Part shown: piece after piece, positions 8,713 to 14,230 of the stretch
Numbering within the stretch: position 1 is the first letter of the stretch
Layout of the letters: each line of letters opens with the position of its first letter
From: Zoogloeaceae bacterium
GTDB taxonomy: Bacteria > Pseudomonadota > Gammaproteobacteria > Burkholderiales > Rhodocyclaceae
Reading direction: 5' to 3'
Assembly (NCBI GenBank): GCA_031287525.1
Contig: JAITSU010000097.1
Coordinates: forward strand, 1-37,530
DNA length: 37,530 nucleotides
Notes under the pieces: generated by a model
Seen by the model: only the letters and a program-made list of their open reading frames with translations
What the model was told of the DNA's origin: nothing
Database searches by the model: none
Translations under genes and position numbers: made by a program

Positions 8713-9164
8713 TTCTTAAATCAATTAAAATCTGGAAAGAGGTATTTTTTATCGTTTTGGTAACAATGATGTTGTTAGCGTTTAATTATATGTATGCACA
8801 ATATAATAACAACAAATATCCAGCCTCACCAAAGCTGTCAGTAATATGTTTTGCGTTTATTAATATGCAACCTACAATTGAAAGTATGTTGTATAATAAA
8901 AGAATACCCGATGAAAATTTAGAAAAATTGTATAGAAAGTGGGATGATTTGCATTTGGAAGACAAGAATATTTTTAGCAGCATTGCATTTGGTAGAAACG
9001 GAGAGTTTATTGCTGTTAGCGACCCACTAAAAGTAGTCGTCGTCATAAAACCTGATTTTCAGTCCAAGGTTTGGAATTCTGAGATTTTCCCAGAAGTTTC
9101 ATATGAATCTGTTTGTGACAAGTTTCCTAGAGCATTTGAACACGTACCGGAATCAGACGAGTAA
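8709..9164 (+). CDS. Membrane-anchored protein with pilin-like C-terminal pattern
   Basis: This 151-residue protein has one N-terminal membrane segment (about 12-30) followed by an extracytoplasmic domain. Its end (GEFIAVSDPLKVVVVIKPDF, then W, PE and a final Cys) resembles the end of the product of 13332-13742: a glycine turn, a VVVV strand, a Pro, then W, PE and Cys. A similar order ends many type IV pilin domains, but there is no prepilin peptidase site. It is coupled to the upstream membrane gene by ATGA overlap, with GAGAGAG as ribosome site. It is AT-rich. The nearest repeat unit begins at its stop codon. Function unknown. Confidence 0.6.
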   Translation: MILKSIKIWKEVFFIVLVTMMLLAFNYMYAQYNNNKYPASPKLSVICFAFINMQPTIESMLYNKRIPDENLEKLYRKWDDLHLEDKNIFSSIAFGRNGEFIAVSDPLKVVVVIKPDFQSKVWNSEIFPEVSYESVCDKFPRAFEHVPESDE

Positions 9165-9268
9165 GCATCAGGTGGAAAAGCGAAGCGTCTTCCACCATCT
9201 GTACATTATCGCCATTCACAAAACATGCTAAAAAATGATGCTTCCCATTCTCTCACAATACAATCCTA

Positions 9269-9297
9269 TTGACATCTTATAATTCCTTGATTATCCT
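9269..9297 (+). promoter_or_regulatory. Conserved sigma70-like promoter, repeat copy 1
   Basis: TTGACA (9269-9274) and TATCCT (9292-9297) are separated by exactly 17 bp. Both boxes and the spacing recur in all four long copies, 46 bp before the leader ATG at 9343. It would drive the secreted-protein gene at 9628. Confidence 0.55.
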
Positions 9298-9342
9298 CTC
9301 AAATAACCAAACCCACCCTGTCTCGAACTGAAATTTATCTTC

Positions 9343-9615
9343 ATGCACCTCCCCAACGCTTCTGCTTTCTTCCCATGCCGCACCGTCCCCACGAGAAGGC
9401 GCACGGTTCGCTGCTGCCCGCTGATCCGCTACACCGACCAAACTGAACGGGGCATGGACACAGCGCGGGTGATACGGGAAACAGAAACCCATGTTACGGG
9501 CAAACGCACCGACAACCTCATCCGGGACTATCAGGGGATATGCTACCGCTACGACCAGCGCGGCAACCTGACCGAAAAAATCGACCTGACAGGTACAACC
9601 CGTTACTGCTGGTCC
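9343..9615 (+). pseudogene. Rhs/YD-repeat fragment, copy 1
   Basis: The frame from ATG 9343 (MHLPNAS) contains LIRYTDQTERG and then NLIRDYQGICYRYDQRGNLTEKIDLTG, typical of RHS/YD repeats. It has a 24-nt in-frame deletion relative to copy 4. The frame stays open into the downstream gene at 9628, giving a possible 349-residue fusion. However, that gene has its own strong ribosome site and signal peptide, and the leader ATG has none. A decayed piece of an rhs gene is the simplest reading. Confidence 0.6.
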
Positions 9616-9627
9616 AGGAGGGAGAAA

Positions 9628-10392
9628 ATGAAGTTGTATTTGTACAAATTTTTGGTTTTTATGATGATTTTTTATCTAATGCCAGAATCAGTATTGGCAA
9701 CATCCGATTCGCAAAATAAAGCATTGGTTTATTATCAGCCATTTGATACGGAGCTATATGCTCCATTGTCAGAAGATAGCATTGGTGAGGGTATATGCAA
9801 ATATACGATTGATGAAGATGTTTTTATCAATTTATTTTTATCAAAAGAATCGAATCGGCAGTTAAGTTTGGACTATACTCATGGCAATATTATAGCAAAA
9901 ATAATAATGCCGGGCGAGTACAAGGTTTTTTACTTCATAAGTAGAGAAGGAATTGTTCGTAGTGTTGATGATTTCTTTGTTATTGACAAAGAAAAGTTTC
10001 AGCGCAGCTTGGTGTTTGTAAGCTGTCCTGATTTAGAGTTCTTTAATAAAGTACTGAATATAGAGTTTTCTTATCCGAAACATTTTAATTTATGGATTGT
10101 TGGTTCTGATGAGAATAGCATTAAACTTCTTGATGCCACTCTCGTTCCTTTATCTTATACAAAAACAGGAAAACTAACAAAGATAATATTCGATTCAAAA
10201 ATAGCGATTGAGATAGATGGTATTAAAATAGAATCACGGAATAGTGGTATTTATATTAACAATGAAGAAATAGGCAATACATCGCACATATCAATTGACG
10301 AATACAATAACATAAAACGAGATACCTATATCATCAATTATCAATGCGATGATAATGGTCTATGTCGAAAAGACAATTTTGAATGTGAATAG
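9628..10392 (+). CDS. Secreted hypothetical protein, cassette 1
   Basis: This 254-residue protein has a signal peptide (hydrophobic about 5-20, probable cleavage after ESVLA near 23-24). The mature part is rich in Ile, Asn, Asp and Lys, with several Cys at the C-terminus (YQCDDNGLCRKDNFEC). I recognise no domain. The start at 9628 is supported by AGGAGGGAG just upstream. The frame is open upstream into the Rhs fragment. It is strongly AT-rich against the flanking chromosome. It is the only gene between repeat copies 1 and 2 and would be transcribed from the copy-1 promoter. A periplasmic immunity protein of a lost Rhs toxin is one possibility, unproven. Confidence 0.65.
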   Translation: MKLYLYKFLVFMMIFYLMPESVLATSDSQNKALVYYQPFDTELYAPLSEDSIGEGICKYTIDEDVFINLFLSKESNRQLSLDYTHGNIIAKIIMPGEYKVFYFISREGIVRSVDDFFVIDKEKFQRSLVFVSCPDLEFFNKVLNIEFSYPKHFNLWIVGSDENSIKLLDATLVPLSYTKTGKLTKIIFDSKIAIEIDGIKIESRNSGIYINNEEIGNTSHISIDEYNNIKRDTYIINYQCDDNGLCRKDNFECE

Positions 10393-10512
10393 CAAGTAGC
10401 CCGGACATCGTAGGATGAAAAAGCGAAGCGTCTTCCCCCGTCTACAAACTACCATCATTAACGAAACATGTCCAAAAATTTCAACCATTCATTCGCTGTC
10501 AATACGATTCTA

Positions 10513-10541
10513 TTGACATTTTATAATTCATTGACTATTCT
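10513..10541 (+). promoter_or_regulatory. Conserved sigma70-like promoter, repeat copy 2
   Basis: TTGACA (10513-10518), 17-bp spacer, TATTCT (10536-10541). Same position relative to the leader ATG (10588) as in the other copies. Expected to serve the gene at 11032. Confidence 0.55.
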
Positions 10542-10587
10542 CTCAAATAATCAAACCTATCCCGTCTCGAACTGAAATTTTTTCTTC

Positions 10588-10983
10588 ATGCACCTCCCTA
10601 ACGCTTCTGTTTCCTTCCCATGCCGCACCGTCCCCACAAGACGGCGCACGATTCGCTGCCGTCCGCTGACCCGCTGCACCAACCGAACCGAGCGGGGCAT
10701 GACCATTGAGTGGGGCGAAGAAGAAGCGACAGCGCGGGCGATACGGGAAACGGAACCCCACGTTACGAACAAACGCACCGACAACCTCATCCGGGACTAT
10801 CAGGGAACACGCTATCGCTACGACCAGCGCGGCAAACCTGATCGAAAAAATCGACCTGACAGGCACGACCCGTTGGGAAGAAGAATCGCCAAACACAGCC
10901 AACCGTTAGTGTTCCACCGCTGGCAAGACGGCAGTCAGTATCACAAACTGGAAGCGAATGGTCCGGCAACAGCCGACATATAG
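10588..10983 (+). pseudogene. Rhs/YD-repeat fragment, copy 2
   Basis: The frame from ATG 10588 shares MHLPNAS, TERGMTIEW and NLIRDYQGTRYRYDQRG with the other copies. A one-base insertion near 10833 shifts the frame, and a small deletion near 10873 restores it, after which DPLGRRIAKHSQP and RWQDGSQYHKLEANG appear, again Rhs-like. It ends in TAG at 10981-10983 without a toxin domain. This copy shows best that the repeat derives from an Rhs core. Confidence 0.65.
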
Positions 10984-11031
10984 ACGCAGCGGAAATTGCT
11001 GCGAAAATGAGAACAAGGGTGAGACGATAAA

Positions 11032-11631
11032 ATGAAAGCCATTATTTTATTTTTCTTTGCAATATTTCCGATTCATGCATCTTCGTGTGAAATTCACCCG
11101 AATGAAGAAAAGCAATGTTACGCGGCATCAAGCGCGTCGAAATTTTTTTCAGGATTCCCTGTGCTAAGTGACAGAGCAGTCTGGAAGTGGTATCAAACTG
11201 AGCGTCTCCAAGAATATGATTGGACTACAGAATTTGGGACTTGTCATAATGGTGTATTCGTGTCTAATAATTTGGCTTATTCAGTTCGCGTCGGAACGCT
11301 AAATCTTGTAAACCACCATCCAACAGAAGGATCATTGCAACAATTGTTGAATGAGTCTACCAAGGCAGCTCATATGTCCATAGTGCCAAAAAATAAATAT
11401 GAAGAAGATAAAAATGATGATTTGATGACCCAAAGCCGTGTGATTGCAACGTTCGTCGATGGCGACATTATTGTTGCTCTATCGGGGGCATCAACACTCC
11501 AAATTAAGAAACTATATCCTTCACATGTTCGTATGCGTGCAATACTCCCAGATTCTGATGAATCATATGTGTGCATTACACAAATTGAAAAAATTGACCT
11601 TTCTTCAGAATATCCTGATTCAAGCAAGTAA
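11032..11631 (+). CDS. Secreted hypothetical protein, cassette 2
   Basis: This 199-residue protein starts with a short signal peptide (MKAIILFFFAIFPIHASS, probable cleavage near 17-18). The mature part has Cys near its start and two later, and motifs such as DRAVWKWYQTERLQEYDWTTEFGTC that I cannot place in a family. GGGTGAG 13 bp upstream supports the ATG at 11032. It is AT-rich relative to the chromosome but less extreme than cassette 1. It is the only gene between repeat copies 2 and 3. Its stop lies within a few bases of the start of copy 3, as for other cassettes. Function unknown. Confidence 0.65.
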   Translation: MKAIILFFFAIFPIHASSCEIHPNEEKQCYAASSASKFFSGFPVLSDRAVWKWYQTERLQEYDWTTEFGTCHNGVFVSNNLAYSVRVGTLNLVNHHPTEGSLQQLLNESTKAAHMSIVPKNKYEEDKNDDLMTQSRVIATFVDGDIIVALSGASTLQIKKLYPSHVRMRAILPDSDESYVCITQIEKIDLSSEYPDSSK

Positions 11632-11970
11632 GCAGCCCAGGAATCGTAGGGTGAAAAAGTGAAGCGTCTTCCACCATATGCGAATTACTCTCATTTATAA
11701 AAAATATCTATGAATTTCAACCATTCATTCGCTGCCAATATAATCCTATTGACATCTTATAATTCCTTGACTATCCTCTCAAATAATCAAACCTATCCCG
11801 TCACGAACTGAAATTTTTTCTTTATGTCCCTGCCCAACGCTTCTGTTTCCTCTCCATGCCGTACCGTCCCTACAAGACGGCGCACGGTTTACTGCTGTCC
11901 GCTGACCCGTTACACCGACCAGACCATGAACATTGAATGGGACGGAGAAGAAGCAAAATGGATGGGAGGC
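11629..11970. repeat. Island repeat, copy 3
   Basis: It contains a hairpin near 11649-11674, the conserved AT-rich segment, a promoter at 11749-11777 and a short Rhs leader. Similarity to the other copies fades around 11960, earlier than in copies 1, 2 and 4. Confidence 0.75.
11749..11777 (+). promoter_or_regulatory. Conserved sigma70-like promoter, repeat copy 3
   Basis: TTGACA (11749-11754), 17-bp spacer, TATCCT (11772-11777). Expected to serve the small membrane-protein gene at 12099. Confidence 0.55.
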
Positions 11971-12117
11971 ATGAAAAGGAATAATCGGGCAAAGAACCTA
12001 TATTCCATGAGATACGATCATGACGACCACTATGAAATCGAACGGACATTAAAGAACGGACTGACGCAAACCAGATTTTTAGTGATAATGAGGACAAGAT
12101 GCACGGATTCGAAGTAG
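11824..12117 (+). pseudogene. Rhs leader ORF, copy 3, with divergent tail
   Basis: The first ~45 codons (MSLPNAS, RTVPTRRRTV, PLTRYTDQT, NIEWDGEEA) match the leader of the other copies, with a 9-nt in-frame deletion. The following ~50 codons are unrelated, and the frame ends inside the next gene. No ribosome site precedes the ATG. Treated as a vestige, although the in-frame indels leave coding possible. Confidence 0.45.
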
Positions 12118-12353
12118 TCGTTCTATTAATCCTGATAATTCCGGCGATACTGTTTGTTGGGGTTCCGGTAGGAGTTATGAGGATCATATCTTATGCTGAA
12201 GGCTATGATTATATAGCATATGTCATATTGACTGCCTTGTTGATTTTTGTAGGTATTCTAAAGCGCAAAAGTCGGTATGGAAAGGTCGGGTTAATTATTG
12301 GTCTGATTCTGTGGGAGTTTCTAGGGTTAGCTGGTCTTGGAATGTATTTTTGA
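12099..12353 (+). CDS. Small hydrophobic membrane protein, cassette 3
   Basis: This 84-residue protein has about three membrane helices (roughly 5-28, 38-53 and 62-82) joined by a basic loop (LKRKSRYGK). The C-terminal half (FVGI, basic loop, Y-x-KV, then GL-rich helix) resembles that of the 100-residue protein at 13766, suggesting related cassettes. The ATG has TGAGGAC upstream. It overlaps the end of the copy-3 leader ORF in another frame. No catalytic motif is visible. Membrane immunity proteins of pore-forming or membrane-acting toxins look like this, but the assignment is a guess. Confidence 0.55.
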   Translation: MHGFEVVVLLILIIPAILFVGVPVGVMRIISYAEGYDYIAYVILTALLIFVGILKRKSRYGKVGLIIGLILWEFLGLAGLGMYF

Positions 12354-12460
12354 ATGCGTGAATCGAATATCTTTCGCGTAACATCATCCACCACCAACCC
12401 AATGTTCGCACATGATTGTCCAATGAGCTTGATGCCTTGCATTTAATCTCGCCTGCATAA

Positions 12461-12820
12461 GCAGGTAGCTCGGACATCGCAGGATGGAAAATCGAAGCGC
12501 CTTCTACCTTCTGCACATTACCGTCATTCACAATACAATCCTATTGACATCTTATAATTCCTCGATTATCCTCTCAAATAGCCAAACCCACCCCGTCTCG
12601 AACTGAAATTTATCTTCATGCGCCTCCCCAACGCTTCTGTTTCCTCCCCATGCCGCGCCGTCCCCACGAGACGGCGCACGATTCGCTGCTGCCTGCTGAC
12701 CCGCTACACCGACCGAACCGAACGGGGCATGAACATTGAGTGGGACGGAGAAGGAGCGACAGCGCGGGCGATATGGGAAACAGAAACCTACGTTGCGGGC
12801 AAACGCACCGACAACCTCAC
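12461..12820. repeat. Island repeat, copy 4
   Basis: It starts GCAGGTAGCTCGGACATCG, followed by a degenerate hairpin (12482-12508), a shortened AT-rich segment, the promoter at 12544-12572 and an Rhs leader. The 107 bp before it (12354-12460) hold no gene I can support. Confidence 0.75.
12544..12572 (+). promoter_or_regulatory. Conserved sigma70-like promoter, repeat copy 4
   Basis: TTGACA (12544-12549), 17-bp spacer, TATCCT (12567-12572), 45 bp before the leader ATG at 12618. It would drive the four-gene cassette from 12872. Confidence 0.55.
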
Positions 12821-12866
12821 CCATTCTTTTGGAATTGGGGATTTTTTTGAACCAGGTGCGTGGTGA
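12618..12866 (+). pseudogene. Rhs leader ORF, copy 4
   Basis: It shares MRLPNAS, PLTRYTDRT-like LLTRYTDRTERG, NIEWDGEGATARAI and KRTDNL with copies 1 and 2, without their in-frame deletions. Rhs similarity stops after TDNL, where the sequence turns AT-rich and the frame ends just before the next gene. Confidence 0.5.
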
Positions 12867-12871
12867 AATAT

Positions 12872-13144
12872 ATGAATTCGAAGGCTTGCATTTTAATACC
12901 TTTAATATCATTGGCATACGCAGTGTCATCTATAATAATATTTATGTATGCACTAGGCATAGCTCATGGGTCGCCTATTATTGGGGGAATTTTATTTTCT
13001 TTGTTACTTCCATCCAGAATAATTGACTCTTTTTTAGATACGTCTGAACTAAACGTGTACGGAGTGTTTGTTGTACAGTTTATCGCATGTTTTTTTATTT
13101 GCATTTTAATTAAAATATCTTTAGCGAAGAAGAATTCGCTATGA
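12872..13144 (+). CDS. Small membrane protein, cassette 4 gene 1
   Basis: This 90-residue protein has two or three hydrophobic helices (about 4-28, 31-46 and 62-80) and a basic C-terminus (KISLAKKNSL). I see no family motif. The frame is open from GTG codons at 12860 and 12863; ATG 12872 is preferred, but its ribosome site is weak. Its stop overlaps the next start as ATGA, so it heads a coupled gene set. It is AT-rich. Confidence 0.5.
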   Translation: MNSKACILIPLISLAYAVSSIIIFMYALGIAHGSPIIGGILFSLLLPSRIIDSFLDTSELNVYGVFVVQFIACFFICILIKISLAKKNSL

Positions 13145-13347
13145 TTGCTCCGCGAATAACGGGGGTGACCTCATTTTATGAGAACTGGATAGAGGGTTTG
13201 TTCAGTAAAATAAGGACAGGGAATCCTCCTGGATATGCACATCGTGTTCTAGACGATTTGGCAGACAAGATGATTACTGATGATGTAAAAAAACAATATA
13301 TTGCTATACGCAATGCAGACAAGGAGTATGTATGTCGAAAAAGATAA
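13141..13347 (+). CDS. Small soluble hypothetical protein, cassette 4 gene 2
   Basis: This 68-residue, probably cytoplasmic protein includes GNPPGYAHRVLDDLADKMI and a basic end. It overlaps its upstream neighbour by 4 bp and the downstream gene by 16 bp, which argues for a real coupled gene. It could instead be the C-terminal remnant of a larger protein, since its residues look like an ordinary domain end rather than a complete small protein. I do not recognise it. Confidence 0.4.
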   Translation: MIAPRITGVTSFYENWIEGLFSKIRTGNPPGYAHRVLDDLADKMITDDVKKQYIAIRNADKEYVCRKR

Positions 13348-13742
13348 TTTCTACCCTCTGTAGCTTAATATGCATCAGCGTTATCTGTTTTTTCGCATAT
13401 TTTGTATATTCTCCATCCGTTTATGAGATAACGCCCCGGTCTTATGCAAGTATGGTTCTTGCGGATACCGTAGCAATACGAGAGCTGATTTCTAAAAATC
13501 TAGCCAATGGCACTCCTGTCATGGAAGCAGGAAATTTCTCTACTCAAAGTGAAGAAGGGAAAATGATTATGAAAGTGGATTTTGGATGGGTGACATCAAG
13601 CGGTTCTATTATAGTGTATAATGAAGAATATGGAGTGGTGGTGGTTCAAGAACCAATTGTGTCTGGAGAAAATATTACCTGGAATTGTATTGTTTACCCT
13701 GAATCTGCAAAGCCTAATGCAGATATATGCAAGAGCAGGTAG
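13332..13742 (+). CDS. Membrane-anchored protein with pilin-like C-terminal pattern, cassette 4 gene 3
   Basis: This 136-residue protein has one N-terminal membrane segment (about 6-25) and an extracytoplasmic domain of ~105 residues. Its end (SGSIIVYNEEYGVVVVQEP, then WNC, PESAKP and a final Cys) follows the strand-strand-WxC-P-C order seen at the end of type IV pilins and resembles the product of 8709-9164. There is no Gly/Phe prepilin cleavage motif, so assembly into a pilus is unlikely. The ribosome site AAGGAG (13321-13326) is strong. Its stop codon lies in a short piece of the island repeat (GCAGGTAGCTTGGACAT, 13735-13751). Function unknown. Confidence 0.6.
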   Translation: MSKKIISTLCSLICISVICFFAYFVYSPSVYEITPRSYASMVLADTVAIRELISKNLANGTPVMEAGNFSTQSEEGKMIMKVDFGWVTSSGSIIVYNEEYGVVVVQEPIVSGENITWNCIVYPESAKPNADICKSR

Positions 13743-13751
13743 CTTGGACAT
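13735..13751. repeat. Short piece of the island repeat start
   Basis: GCAGGTAGCTTGGACAT matches the first bases of copy 4 (GCAGGTAGCTCGGACAT) with one mismatch. It is not followed by the hairpin; instead the gene at 13766 intervenes, and the rest of a repeat copy resumes near 14098. Confidence 0.5.
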
Positions 13752-13765
13752 AAATGGAGATTAGA

Positions 13766-14068
13766 ATGGATATAAAAAAACATTATTGCGTACTTATTGC
13801 TTGGACAATTATTATATCGGTTATACACTTTATGGTTTTCTCGAAATTTTTCAGTCTTTCCTTCTTTGAGTTCTTGAATTTATGGTTACATGGATATGCA
13901 CTCTCAATATTCAGGTTTAATGGGATGTTTATCTTGCCAATGATAATATCAATTATCCTGGTTTTTTTAGGGATTATGATACGTGGAAAATATGCCAAAG
14001 TATTGTTTTTAGCTGGATTAACATTAACGTTACTCATCGGAACATTGGCGGTGGGAGCACTCGTCTGA
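13766..14068 (+). CDS. Small membrane protein, cassette 4 gene 4
   Basis: This 100-residue protein has about three hydrophobic helices (roughly 5-25, 50-70 and 78-98) with a basic loop (IRGKYAK) before the last. The second half resembles that of the 84-residue protein at 12099. The start at 13766 is preferred over ATG 13754 because GGAG lies at 13756-13759 with suitable spacing. It lies between two pieces of the island repeat, as though inserted into a copy. It is AT-rich. Unrecognised. Confidence 0.55.
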   Translation: MDIKKHYCVLIAWTIIISVIHFMVFSKFFSLSFFEFLNLWLHGYALSIFRFNGMFILPMIISIILVFLGIMIRGKYAKVLFLAGLTLTLLIGTLAVGALV

Positions 14069-14097
14069 GCGCAATATTATGCAGCTTTGGCTTCCGC

Positions 14098-14207
14098 TGT
14101 TGGGTGGAAAAGCGAAACGCCTTCCACCATCTACAAACTATCCCCATTCACGAAACACTCTGAAAAATCCCTGCCATCAATTTTCTCCCAACACAATCCT
14201 GTTGACG
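14098..14207. repeat. Island repeat, copy 5, truncated
   Basis: It contains the clearest hairpin of the set (14103-14128, arms GGTGGAA and TTCCACC) and the conserved AT-rich segment, but ends at TTGAC (14202). The -10 box and Rhs fragment are missing. The tex stop codon lies 24 bp further, so this marks the right border of the island. Confidence 0.7.
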
Positions 14208-14230
14208 AATTTGCGCCGCTCATTTTTTGC

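Larger units (their letters stand above)
9161..9615. repeat. Island repeat, copy 1 (hairpin, promoter, Rhs fragment)
   Basis: The copy begins at the stop of the previous ORF with a hairpin at 9171-9196 (arms GGTGGAA and TTCCACC). About 70 bp of conserved AT-rich DNA follows, then a promoter (9269-9297) and a 270-bp Rhs-like fragment. The same order recurs at 10392, 11629 and 12461, and in truncated form at 14098. No transposase or target duplication was seen. Confidence 0.8.
10392..10985. repeat. Island repeat, copy 2
   Basis: The order matches copy 1: a decayed hairpin near 10413-10437, the conserved AT-rich segment, the promoter at 10513-10541, then the longest Rhs fragment of the set. The segment TTTCAACCATTCATTCGCTG (from about 10479) is shared with copy 3. 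Confidence 0.8.

Noticed and set aside
9269..9283. TTGACA followed 3 bp later by TATAAT in the island repeat
   Set aside because: The two boxes are too close to be one promoter. The TATCCT box 17 bp from TTGACA is the better -10 element.
9343..10392. The 349-residue Rhs-leader fusion as the main product of cassette 1
   Set aside because: The gene at 9628 has a strong ribosome site and a signal peptide that would be buried in the fusion, and the leader ATG has no ribosome site.
12209..12442. A 77-residue minus-strand frame between cassette 3 and repeat copy 4
   Set aside because: It overlaps the membrane-protein gene at 12099, has no ribosome site, and its C-terminal half is a shadow. A short remnant cannot be excluded.
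13332..13742. The pilin-like protein considered as a true type IV pilin
   Set aside because: It lacks the prepilin peptidase motif (Gly followed by Phe-Thr-Leu-x-Glu) and there are no pilus assembly genes in the window.
8303..14207. The island considered as an insertion sequence, integron or prophage
   Set aside because: No transposase, integrase, attC-like site pair or phage structural gene could be found. The repeats carry Rhs-like sequence instead.
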